In this document: positions 25,305-33,053 of the stretch, in pieces
Numbering within the stretch: position 1 is the first letter of the stretch
Layout: every line of letters begins with the position of its first letter
Assembly (NCBI GenBank): GCA_910579745.1
Contig: CAJTVH010000024.1
Span: forward strand, 1 to 39,011
From: an uncultured Clostridia bacterium
GTDB lineage: Bacteria; Bacillota; Clostridia; Lachnospirales; CAG-274
Direction: 5' to 3'
Length of the DNA stretch: 39,011 bases
Notes under the pieces: model-generated
What the model was told of the DNA's origin: nothing
Seen by the model: the letters and a program-made list of their open reading frames with translations, nothing else
The model's database searches: none
Position numbers and translations under genes: made by a program

Positions 25305-26720
25305 TTAAAACCCTCTTTTAAAATTATTTATAAATTCATAGCCGACCGCTAAATTTATGTTTTGACCATTGTCAAATCCCGCTGTACTTATTCCAATAAC
25401 CTCACCAAACATATTTAAAACAGCTCCGCCTGAGCTTCCATGTGAGATAGGCGCCGTAAATTGAATCATATCGACTCCGTCAATATTTCTAAATCCTGAT
25501 ATAATCCCGTCTGATACAGAGTTAAACAATCCGAGAGGACTGCCTATAGCTACAACTTTCTGTCCTCTCACAAGTTTTTTCTGTCCGTTGTATACAGGAA
25601 GCGGATTAAGCTTTCTGTCTATTCTTATTATAGCCAAATCAAAAACAGTATTATACTTTATAACCTCATCAGTAAAATAAGTCTCGCTGTCGTCCTCTAT
25701 TCTGACAGAATAAAATCTCCCTCCGCTGGCGACGTGATTATTCGTCAGTATGTATCCTTTCTCGCCTATCATAATTCCTGAGCCTGTACCAATAATTTCC
25801 TCTCTGTCATCGTGAATTGAAATCATGACAACCGACGACGCCAGCAAAGCCAATTCCTCAAAATTTTTTTCCAAAGGCTCGCTGTTTTTAATATTATCCT
25901 CTTTTAGATTGTTTTTCTTATTGCTCTGTTTATGATAACTAATTAAAACTGGAGGTTTTGAAATGTTTTTATTCATATGAGTTTCCTGGGTAATTTCTTT
26001 TTTAGCTTCACTGTCAATATATTTTTCTGGAGAATAAATAGATGTGTTTTTATCTGAAAATGGTCCTAAAACTATTTCTTTGGACAAATTAAGTTTAATA
26101 AGTTCGTCTGGTAAATCTTTTTTATACTGAAGCAAACATACGTCAATACCCATTAAAGTTAATAAATAGCATAAAAAATATTCCTGTCTTTTCAAAACAT
26201 TCTCAACAATAAATTTCACGGATAATTTTAAATTCCAGTTCTCGCTAAAATTATCCTCCCATATTTTATCAAACTGGTATAAAAGTTTCACCATAAAATT
26301 TTTTTCTATAAACTCATTACAATTCACCGAACAATTTTTAAATAAACTCAAAACAGTATTACAGGCATAATTTAACATCTCGCCTACATTATTGTTTTTT
26401 GAGGCTTTAACGTCAATTCTTTTCCTCCCCCCTTTAACCCAGTCATTATAAAGTTTTGAGTAATACTCAATATCCTCCGGAAAGACAATCTTCGGAAGTT
26501 CCTTTACCCGATTATATTTACATACGCCGTCTAAAGACATTTTTGTAAAAGATTTGTCAGCGTTTTCAATATCCTCAAAAAAAGTGGAGTTAACCCCAAC
26601 CACTCTGATAAAATAAACGTCTTTACGGTTGTTATTTATACCGCCCTTAATATTTAAAAATTCCCTTAATGAGGAAATATCCATTATATTGTATCTTACA
26701 CTAAAATCATTATAACTCAT
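25305..26720 (-). CDS. Fusion of YceG-like N-terminal domain and trypsin-like (HtrA-type) serine protease
   Basis: A 471-residue protein without signal peptide or membrane helix, so probably cytoplasmic. Residues 1 to about 225 resemble the YceG-like protein encoded downstream: DVYFIRVVGVNSTF aligns with GVYFYRINGYSEE, and LTLMGIDVCLLQYKKD with the GCDVVLLQY segment. A Lys/Asn/Glu-rich linker follows (about 236-285). The C-terminal S1C protease domain has TGSGIMI, His329 (LTNNHVASGG), Asp361 (VFDLAIIRID) and Ser430 (SHGSSGGAVLN). There is no PDZ domain. Start ATG 26720 follows GGTGA; a TTG at 26732 would lie only a few bases from the -10 box. It is the first gene of the Ter operon, right behind a promoter at the edge of a family B element. 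Confidence 0.8.
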   Translation of the reverse strand: MSYNDFSVRYNIMDISSLREFLNIKGGINNNRKDVYFIRVVGVNSTFFEDIENADKSFTKMSLDGVCKYNRVKELPKIVFPEDIEYYSKLYNDWVKGGRKRIDVKASKNNNVGEMLNYACNTVLSLFKNCSVNCNEFIEKNFMVKLLYQFDKIWEDNFSENWNLKLSVKFIVENVLKRQEYFLCYLLTLMGIDVCLLQYKKDLPDELIKLNLSKEIVLGPFSDKNTSIYSPEKYIDSEAKKEITQETHMNKNISKPPVLISYHKQSNKKNNLKEDNIKNSEPLEKNFEELALLASSVVMISIHDDREEIIGTGSGIMIGEKGYILTNNHVASGGRFYSVRIEDDSETYFTDEVIKYNTVFDLAIIRIDRKLNPLPVYNGQKKLVRGQKVVAIGSPLGLFNSVSDGIISGFRNIDGVDMIQFTAPISHGSSGGAVLNMFGEVIGISTAGFDNGQNINLAVGYEFINNFKRGF

Positions 26721-26740
26721 AATGTCACCCAATCTATATT

Positions 26741-26770
26741 ATTATAGTAAATCAATTTGAGAATAAACAA
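26741..26770 (-). promoter_or_regulatory. Candidate sigma-A promoter of the Ter operon inside a repeat end
   Basis: On the minus strand TTGTTT (26765-26770) and TATAAT (26741-26746) are 18 bp apart. The -10 box is the very end of the family B element, and transcription would begin about 14 nt before the first ATG. A perfect -10 and good spacing support it; the -35 is moderate. Confidence 0.5.
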
Positions 26771-26908
26771 AAAGAGACGAGATAAAAATTATTTTCACAA
26801 GGCGGAGGAGGGAAAGCGTAGCCTTGTCCTACGCCAACTTACGACAACGTGGCAAAAATAATTTTTAGCCGTCTAACTTGTTCATTTTTCAAGTTGATTG
26901 ACTATAAA
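26741..26908. repeat. Family B inverted-repeat element, copy 2 (about 168 bp), upstream end of Ter operon
   Basis: This is a full-length inverted counterpart of 15227-15395. The ends pair over about 28 bp (TATAGTAAATCAA on the left against TTGATTGACTATA on the right). The core hairpin GCGTAG/CTACGC near 26816-26834 replaces the AGTCGGC/GCCGACT stem of copy 1. The right end overlaps the DUF445 stop codon: the TAG at 26902-26904 is part of the element terminus. The left end abuts the Ter operon start. Confidence 0.75.
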
Positions 26909-27723
26909 TTAAAAAGCCCGATAATAAAGCCAATTACCGCTCCCAAATACACAATAGCGTTTAATTCCTTCCGCATTATTGACAATATAAGCTTTTCAAG
27001 CTCTCTCATATCCATAGACATAATTTTCTTTTCAATAATGGCTGAAATATCAATATTCTCAAATATAATATCAATATTCTCATCTAAAAAGCTTCTATAC
27101 TTCTCGCCTAAAACATGTTTAATCTCCAATATGTCAATCTCATATTTCAAAAGTATTTCCTCCGTTTTCATTCCAGATAATTTATAAATCTCATCGTCTA
27201 TTGTTTTTGATATAAAAACCTTTCCATCGCCCTCAATATAATTTTGGAGAGTTTCCCCAATACTTTCAGCGATTCCATAAATCATCTTGTCTCCAATAAA
27301 CTTAAAAGCGATATTTCCGCTTATTTTTTGATTTATATAATTATACAGCTCGGTTGATACAGCTTCTTTTAAATTAAGCTTAGAAATAAAATCCGCTATA
27401 AAATCCCCCGCCGACCTGTTATCTTCTTTTTTTTCAGGAATATATATTCTATAGCTCATAATAAAATCAATAATTTTATTTACGAGACTGTCGCTTCTCA
27501 GATGAGACAGTATTTCGCTCTTGTCTATTAATTCCGCCGAGACAACGTTTCCGATAGATTTAGCGACTTCCTTTTTTCTTTTAGGAATAATCCCCGGGGT
27601 AAAAGGGATATTTTTTCCGAATATTTTTTTGCTATTATATGGTCTGAATAACATTTTAATAGCGATATAATTAGTAAAACACCCAATAAAAGCGCAGATA
27701 AGCGGCTCAATAATATAATCCAT
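26902..27723 (-). CDS. DUF445 family membrane protein (YheB-like)
   Basis: A 273-residue protein with the DUF445 opening EPLICAFIGCFTNYIAIKMLFRPY and FTPGIIPKRKKEVAKSIG, then a helical charged middle and a C-terminal hydrophobic helix (AIVYLGAVIGFIIGLFNL). This places both ends at the membrane, as in Bacillus YheB. The function of the family is not established. ATG 27723 is preferred because AGGAG lies 8 nt before it; ATG 27729 is only 2 nt from that box. It is in the same direction as the Ter operon but separated from it by the repeat element, whose end supplies its stop codon, so I treat it as outside the operon. Confidence 0.88.
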   Translation of the reverse strand: MDYIIEPLICAFIGCFTNYIAIKMLFRPYNSKKIFGKNIPFTPGIIPKRKKEVAKSIGNVVSAELIDKSEILSHLRSDSLVNKIIDFIMSYRIYIPEKKEDNRSAGDFIADFISKLNLKEAVSTELYNYINQKISGNIAFKFIGDKMIYGIAESIGETLQNYIEGDGKVFISKTIDDEIYKLSGMKTEEILLKYEIDILEIKHVLGEKYRSFLDENIDIIFENIDISAIIEKKIMSMDMRELEKLILSIMRKELNAIVYLGAVIGFIIGLFNL

Positions 27724-27771
27724 TCTCATGGCTCCTTTTAATTTTTTATGTTGTGTATATTTTTTTCGCTA

Positions 27772-27951
27772 TGACATATCTGAAAACTTTTGCCTATTAT
27801 TAAAAATACACAAAACCTTATTCTTTCAAAAATTATTTTTACTTTCTCAGGACTCAAATATCCCAAAAATTATAGAAAAATAAACGAAAACGGTTAAATC
27901 TCGTTTCATTTTTTATAATTTTTTATGCGTGTTTTAGTTTCAGATACGCTC
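27772..27951. repeat. Family A element copy (about 180 bp)
   Basis: The left end is TGACATATCTGAAAAC (27772-27787) and the right end is AGTTTCAGATACGCTC, ending at 27951 and followed by TA. The interior shares AAATAAACGAAAACGG and TTTTTTATAATTTTTTATGCG with the copies at 5986-6146 and 1-74. It lies upstream of the DUF445 start. Confidence 0.75.
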
Positions 27952-27979
27952 TAAATAATAAAAAAGGATTTTTAAGAAT

Positions 27980-28318
27980 AGACTTCTTTCGAAACTATAA
28001 AATTACATCAACCCAATAAAAAAATATTTTATTCAATGTGAAGCGTTAGGCGTTTTGTTTTTTAAACGCCGAAAGCGTCAGAAAACATTAAATGAAATAT
28101 TTTTTTCTGACAATAGACTTCTTTCGAAACCGTAAAATTACATCAATTCAACAAAAAAATATTTTATTTAATGTGAAGCGTTAGGCGTTTTGCTTTTTAA
28201 ACGCCGAAAGCGTTAAAAAGCATTGAGTGAAATATTTTTTTACAACGACGCTTATATCAATATGGAGTTTCGAAAGAAGTCTAATGCCAGTATTGGTATG
28301 ATGTTTCGAAAGAAGTCT
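27980..28318. repeat. Family C nested inverted-repeat elements with four 16-bp ends
   Basis: AGACTTCTTTCGAAAC occurs forward at 27980-27995 and 28115-28130 and inverted at 28267-28282 and 28303-28318, all four identical. AAT lies directly outside each end, which fits a 3-bp target duplication. The two forward ends each begin a roughly 130-bp unit that is about 85 percent alike by eye. Each unit folds into a long hairpin: an AAAAAAATATTT outer stem and a GGCGTTT/AAACGCC inner stem. The pattern looks like tandem or nested copies of one element. It ends 8 bp before the restriction gene stop codon. Confidence 0.75.
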
Positions 28319-28326
28319 AATCAAAA

Positions 28327-31104
28327 TCACTTTTGAATATCCTGATACATCTTCATAAGTTCGGCGACACATTTACTTTCCGTCATTTCCTTGACAGAAA
28401 ACCCGTAAGCCTCCATAACAGCTCTGTCGTTTTGCTGATGAGCTTTTCTTAATTCCGGCGGCATAGTTACCTCGTCATATAAATCAGCTAAAGAACTATC
28501 GGGATAAAGTTTTCTTGCGTCAAGTATTCCCTGCGCTGTTTTCTCAATTTTTTCTTTTTGATTTTCCGTGAGATTGCACCACGGAAAGTTATTGTAAACA
28601 ATATCTTTTGAATAACGGTAATCGCTTTTCATTCTAGCACCAAACGTTCTCATCCAAGCCATATGAACATTTGACATTAATATTCCAAAATGAAAAAGAG
28701 TTGCATTTTCAATAATAAACAGTGTATTTCCCGCTATAGTAGAATTATCCAAATATCCTATAGGAATATATTTTCTGTTTTGTGAAGACGTAATAGGTAT
28801 TGCGATAAATCTGTTTGGATTTCTTTGTTCTCTGAATAACATTGGTGTTTCCGCTTTTTTTCTCGCTCCTTTATCGTTACTTGAAGCTCTGATTTCTTGT
28901 ACTTTTTTTACACGTTCCATTACAAGCGGCATTGATTTTAATTGAGAAGGTGTACAATTTACTAACCACAAACACCATCTTTTTTTGTTATTTATAAATT
29001 CGTATCCCATCATATATCTTTTTATAAAAGGTTTCGCTTTAGGTTCTTTAGTTATAAAGTCAAAATAATCTTTTTCCTCAATTATTAAATTTCCGCCGTC
29101 CATAGCTTGATTGCCCATTGTAATTTTAGGAACATTACAAATAGGTTCTTTTCTGCTTGTTATTAATAAATTTGTTCCCTCTATTAAATACGGACTAATA
29201 TTAGTAACTTTACGACTTTTTCCAGAGGAATAAAGTATTTTTTCTTTCCTCGAAAAGGCGGAAAAGCCAATAACAACGACGTGAACTTTTGCTGTATTAC
29301 TTGACTCGCTTTTCCATACAAACGATTGCCACGCGAAATTCAAATTAACCGAATATTTATTTAGAATGAACGTCCATAAATCTCCTGCCATTTGTCCCTG
29401 TGATATAGAATTTGTTGATACAAAAGCGACTTCACAAAATGTTGACTGAATAAATTCGGCCGCGACTTTATACCAGCAACAAACGTAATCTAATAACGCG
29501 GGTTTAATATATTTTCCAAAAACTTCTTTCATATCTTCTTTTTGCGCGCCATTAGCATACTTAAAACCCACAAACGGCGGATTTCCCATAATATAATTAA
29601 GTTCATTTTTGGATATAACGCTTTCCCAGTCAATCCTTAAAGCGTTTCCCTCAATAATGTTTGCGTAACTTTTAAGTGGCAGAAAATCAAGGGACATATG
29701 AACAATATCCTCTGTTTCTCTCATCATTTGGCTTTCAGCGATCCAAAGGGCTGTTTTCGCCACAGTCACGGCGAAGTCGTTTATCTCTATCCCGTAAAAC
29801 TGTCCAATTGATACTTTTATCGGGTTTACGCTTCCTAAAATTATTTGTCCCCCCACAGTTCCTTTTTGACATTCTATCAAAAGTTTTATCGTCTCATTCT
29901 CAAGCCGTCTCAAAGAAATATATGTTTCCGTAAGAAAATTTCCGCTTCCGCAGGCTGGATCTAAAAATTTAAGTTTTGATAATTTCTCTTGAAAATCTTT
30001 TAATTTTTTCTCTCTTGACTTTATAGTCTGAATCTCTTTTATTTTCTCAAATTCCTCTTTCAAACCGTCAAGGAAAAGAGGATCGATAACTTTATGTATG
30101 TTTTCTATAGATGTATAGTGCATACCGCCTTTTCGGCGTGTCTCAGGGTTTAAGGTACTTTCAAACACCGCCCCGAAAATAGTCGGGGATATTTCCGACC
30201 AGTCAAAATTCTCGCTCGCCCTATGAAGAATTAAATCAACAATATTTTCATTCAGTCTCGGAATAACTATACTTTCATCGGCGAATAATCCCCCGTTGAC
30301 ATATGGAAAAGCGAATAACTCGTTATCTAAATAAGGGTCACGGTCTTTTGGTTCCGTGTCTAAAATTTTGAATAAATCAATTAATCTTCTACGAATATCA
30401 TTAATATCCTCAATTTTTTTCAAATAATTGTGAAACATTTTATGTCCGCCAAAAATCCCCGAATCCTCGGCGTAAAGACAGAACACAATACGAACGCAGA
30501 GGGCGTTTAAATTTCTCAATGTTTCAGGATCATCGGGGTCTTTATATTCTTTAAGTAAAGCGTCGTATAACGTTCCGACAATTTCTCCCGCCTGTAAGGA
30601 GATTTCCATTTCTCTTTTGATGCTGTCGTCTTCTGTGTCAACCAAAAATTGAAGACGATAGTATTCTTTTTCAAGATTCTCCAAAAGAAGAATCTCAGGC
30701 TCTCCCGCGGGACGTTCCATATCATATATATAAAATTCTTTAAAATTACAGGTCACAATCCAGCGTGGGCGCTGAGAGTACGGAAGTTCAGCCGAATACC
30801 TCTTAGCCTGCTGAAACGGTTTTAAACTTGTTCCGTCCGACTGTTTAATAGGCTTGTTTAAGTCTTTTCCAAATCCTTTTTGCTCAATAAGCACATGAGT
30901 CGATGGAATAAACCCGTCAATAAAACTTGTGTGGTCAAGATGAACCTGTTCCTCAAAAGCTATAAATTTCTCAGGCTCCTCAATCCCGTATACCTTTCGC
31001 AAAAGAGACAGCCAAAACGGCTGGCTCTCTCCTTTTTCATATCCCCTGTTTTTCCATTCCTCGGCAAATTGTTTCGCTCTGTTTCTTCGCTCCGTATCCG
31101 TCAT
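28327..31104 (-). CDS. MmeI-like single-chain type IIL restriction-modification enzyme
   Basis: A 925-residue protein with the MmeI arrangement (MmeI itself is 919 residues). The N-terminal PD-(D/E)xK-type nuclease has Asp63, Glu74 and Lys76 (FIDGFIPSTHVLIEQKG). A helical spacer (about 170-340) contains VFCLYAEDSGIF and GGLF. The adenine methyltransferase has motif I LDPACGSGNF at 381-390 and motif IV NPPF at 508-511. The C-terminal recognition domain includes WMRTFGARMKSDYRYS. Such enzymes cut at a fixed distance from an asymmetric site and protect the host by methylating one strand, so no separate methylase is needed, and none is nearby. GGAGGGGG precedes ATG 31104. The target site cannot be read from sequence by eye. 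Confidence 0.88.
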   Translation of the reverse strand: MTDTERRNRAKQFAEEWKNRGYEKGESQPFWLSLLRKVYGIEEPEKFIAFEEQVHLDHTSFIDGFIPSTHVLIEQKGFGKDLNKPIKQSDGTSLKPFQQAKRYSAELPYSQRPRWIVTCNFKEFYIYDMERPAGEPEILLLENLEKEYYRLQFLVDTEDDSIKREMEISLQAGEIVGTLYDALLKEYKDPDDPETLRNLNALCVRIVFCLYAEDSGIFGGHKMFHNYLKKIEDINDIRRRLIDLFKILDTEPKDRDPYLDNELFAFPYVNGGLFADESIVIPRLNENIVDLILHRASENFDWSEISPTIFGAVFESTLNPETRRKGGMHYTSIENIHKVIDPLFLDGLKEEFEKIKEIQTIKSREKKLKDFQEKLSKLKFLDPACGSGNFLTETYISLRRLENETIKLLIECQKGTVGGQIILGSVNPIKVSIGQFYGIEINDFAVTVAKTALWIAESQMMRETEDIVHMSLDFLPLKSYANIIEGNALRIDWESVISKNELNYIMGNPPFVGFKYANGAQKEDMKEVFGKYIKPALLDYVCCWYKVAAEFIQSTFCEVAFVSTNSISQGQMAGDLWTFILNKYSVNLNFAWQSFVWKSESSNTAKVHVVVIGFSAFSRKEKILYSSGKSRKVTNISPYLIEGTNLLITSRKEPICNVPKITMGNQAMDGGNLIIEEKDYFDFITKEPKAKPFIKRYMMGYEFINNKKRWCLWLVNCTPSQLKSMPLVMERVKKVQEIRASSNDKGARKKAETPMLFREQRNPNRFIAIPITSSQNRKYIPIGYLDNSTIAGNTLFIIENATLFHFGILMSNVHMAWMRTFGARMKSDYRYSKDIVYNNFPWCNLTENQKEKIEKTAQGILDARKLYPDSSLADLYDEVTMPPELRKAHQQNDRAVMEAYGFSVKEMTESKCVAELMKMYQDIQK

Positions 31105-31146
31105 AAGCTCTCCCCCTCCGTTAATAATAATCTCTTTATAAAGCTA

Positions 31147-31195
31147 TGGCGAATTTGAGTATTTTGTATATATAAATGAGTTTTCAAATACGCCA
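31147..31195. repeat. Short family A-like palindrome upstream of the restriction gene
   Basis: TATGGCGAATTTGA at 31145 and TTTTCAAATACGCCATA ending at 31197 are inverted, about 50 bp apart, and match a family A end variant (TGGCGTATCTGAAAAC). The right half is repeated 273 bp further on as part of the tandem duplication. Confidence 0.5.
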
Positions 31196-31324
31196 TAGTA
31201 TAAAAAACTCATTGTAAATATTATATCATATTTTCTGACAATATAAAAACGATTTTTCAATATTACGCCATTTAATTTAAAGCAATATCTTTATTTGTTC
31301 TCCGTAAATAAATCTATAATTTTG

Positions 31325-31353
31325 TTGTAATCCCAATTTGTCTATGTTATAAT
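31325..31353 (+). promoter_or_regulatory. Upstream copy of the duplicated sigma-A promoter
   Basis: TTGTAA (31325-31330), a 17-bp spacer and TATAAT (31348-31353). It is identical in layout to the promoter 273 bp downstream. A transcript from here would first meet the eight-codon remnant before the real gene. Confidence 0.6.
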
Positions 31354-31597
31354 TTCATTGAACTTTTTTGATAAGGATAATAGCTAAAAATTTGTGATTT
31401 TAATAACAAGGGAATGTTTAAATTGAGTAAAAAATACATATTTTTTTAATGAGTTTTCAGATACGCCATAGTATAAAAAATTCACAGAAAATATTTATCA
31501 TATTTTCTGACAATATAAAAACGATTTTTCAATATTACGCCATTTATATTTAAAGCAATATCTTTATTTGTTTTCCGTAAATAAATCTATAATTTTG

Positions 31598-31626
31598 TTG
31601 TAATCTCAATTTGTCTATGTTATAAT
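31598..31626 (+). promoter_or_regulatory. Proximal sigma-A promoter of the MFS gene
   Basis: TTGTAA (31598-31603), 17-bp spacer and perfect TATAAT (31621-31626), about 70 bp before the start codon. Confidence 0.65.
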
Positions 31627-31695
31627 CTTATTGAATTTTTTTGATAAGAATAATGGATAAAAATTTGTGATTTTAATAACAAGGGAATGTTTAAA

Positions 31696-32850
31696 TTGAG
31701 TAAAAAAAATACATATCTTTTTTATATAGTTACAGCCATATATTGGTATAGTACAAATACATATATACCTATAATCACTCCGTATCTTGAAAGTATAAAT
31801 ATAAACGCCTCGACAATAGGACTTATTATGGGAGCGTCTGGACTTACTCAGATCTTACTTCAGTTCCCTTTAGGGCTTCTATCCGACAGTCTGAATAAAA
31901 GAAAAATTTTCGTAATACTCGGTTTGCTGCTTTCGGCTCTTAGTTCTTTGGGAATGTTCTTTACAGAAAATCCTTACGTGTTTATGATTTTGCGTGGATT
32001 AACTGGAATAGCTGGCTCATCATGGGTAATAATGACTATTTTATTTTCGAGCTACTTTACGAAAAATGAGTCCGGAGGAAAAATTTCTTTTCTCACCGCC
32101 GCTAATAATATAGGTCAGCTCGTCGCTATGCTTACCGCCGGAATTATCGCCACAATTTTCTCATATACGGGTACATTTTTAGCCGGCGCGATAGTAGGAA
32201 TTACCGGAACCATATTAAGTTTTTTTATAAAGGAAAACAAAGTCGCCGTAAGAAAAACCCCCAAATTAAGCGATATAAAATACATTCTGTCTGATAATAA
32301 TGTCATACTGTGTTCTGTTTTGTGTCTTATAGTTCAGTTTATAGCTTTTGGGGCGACTAACACTTTTACAGCGAAAATAGCTAAAAATATCGGGGCTTCG
32401 GATATTGAGCTTAGTGTTATTTCAACAATAATGACAATTCCCCGTATACTTTCATCAATGATTTGCGGTTATCTTCTTATAAAGAAAGTAAAAAGCCGTG
32501 GAATAATAATTATAAGTTTTTTAATAATAGCCCTGGCTTGTGTTATAACCCCTCTTTCGACAAATATGCCCGCCATTTACGTCGGCGCTTTTCTTTCAGG
32601 GGCTGGAACTGGTACGGCTTACGCCGTGTTAATCGGAATATGCACAAAAAATATCGCCGACGAGTTAAAGTCAACGGCTATGGGAATATGTCAAACAATA
32701 TTCTGTTTTGGTAATTTTCTCGGTCCTATATTTATAGGAAATATTATAGAGGTATCCACAACCACAGCGGGTTTTCTATTCGCCGTGATTTTAGCTTTAA
32801 TAACCGCCGTTTACATTTTTTTCAGTAAAAAAGGAAAAACTTTAGTATGA
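31696..32850 (+). CDS. Major facilitator superfamily transporter
   Basis: A 384-residue, twelve-helix MFS permease. The loop 2-3 motif is GLLSDSLNKRKI, and helix 4-5 has RGLTGIAGSSWVIM. The second half repeats the fold with SGAGTGTAYAVLIGI and a conserved CGYLLIKKVKSRGI loop. The substrate is not evident; drug or metabolite export is most common in this group. I place the start at TTG 31696, with AAGGGA 9 nt upstream. ATG 31687, in the same frame, sits directly on that box. The duplicated promoter region upstream may give two transcription starts. Confidence 0.87.
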   Translation: MSKKNTYLFYIVTAIYWYSTNTYIPIITPYLESININASTIGLIMGASGLTQILLQFPLGLLSDSLNKRKIFVILGLLLSALSSLGMFFTENPYVFMILRGLTGIAGSSWVIMTILFSSYFTKNESGGKISFLTAANNIGQLVAMLTAGIIATIFSYTGTFLAGAIVGITGTILSFFIKENKVAVRKTPKLSDIKYILSDNNVILCSVLCLIVQFIAFGATNTFTAKIAKNIGASDIELSVISTIMTIPRILSSMICGYLLIKKVKSRGIIIISFLIIALACVITPLSTNMPAIYVGAFLSGAGTGTAYAVLIGICTKNIADELKSTAMGICQTIFCFGNFLGPIFIGNIIEVSTTTAGFLFAVILALITAVYIFFSKKGKTLV

Positions 32851-32904
32851 AAAATATTATAAAGTTTTTATTCTTTGTTATATAAAATAAAAATATACAT
32901 TATA

Positions 32905-32920
32905 GAGTATGTCTGAAAAT
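32905..32920. repeat. Solitary family A-like end
   Basis: GAGTATGTCTGAAAAT preceded by TA resembles the left end of family A with a few changes. I find no matching right end before the chemoreceptor gene, so it is likely a remnant. Confidence 0.35.
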
Positions 32921-33053
32921 TTTATAACGGTTATTAGAACTATAATAGTTAAACCTGTATATATTAAATATATATATATATTTAATTTAAGGAACCACCG
33001 ACAAATTAAATAAAACAGATTTTTGATGATATTTTTTGGTACAATAAAAAAGA

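Larger units (their letters stand above)
31175..31720. repeat. 273-bp tandem duplication of the MFS promoter and gene start
   Basis: Copy 1 (about 31175-31447) and copy 2 (about 31448-31720) are nearly identical with a shift of exactly 273 at the landmarks: GAGTTTTCARATACGCCATA, the TATAAT box (31348 and 31621), and ATGTTTAAATTGAGT (31414 and 31687). Copy 1 carries the first codons of the transporter but stops after eight codons from the TTG, so it is a dead remnant. 31105-31174 holds only the short palindrome. Confidence 0.9.

Noticed and set aside
27980..28318. Possible CRISPR array or invertible promoter switch
   Set aside because: The identical 16-bp units are in opposite orientations with unequal gaps and no unique spacers. 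The block lies at a gene 3' end, where promoter inversion would not serve the adjacent gene. A nested mobile repeat explains it better.
28181..28372. 63-residue leftward open frame containing a repeated RLLSKxH motif
   Set aside because: It spans the family C repeats and runs into the restriction gene 3' end; the internal protein repeat is just the translated 16-bp end sequence.
30516..30725. 69-residue frame on the same strand within the restriction gene
   Set aside because: It overlaps the enzyme gene in another frame with no start signal; the enzyme is intact across it, so it is not evidence of a frameshift.
31414..31449. Short leader peptide (8-12 codons) upstream of the MFS gene
   Set aside because: It is an exact by-product of the 273-bp duplication of the gene start and shows no attenuator structure after it.
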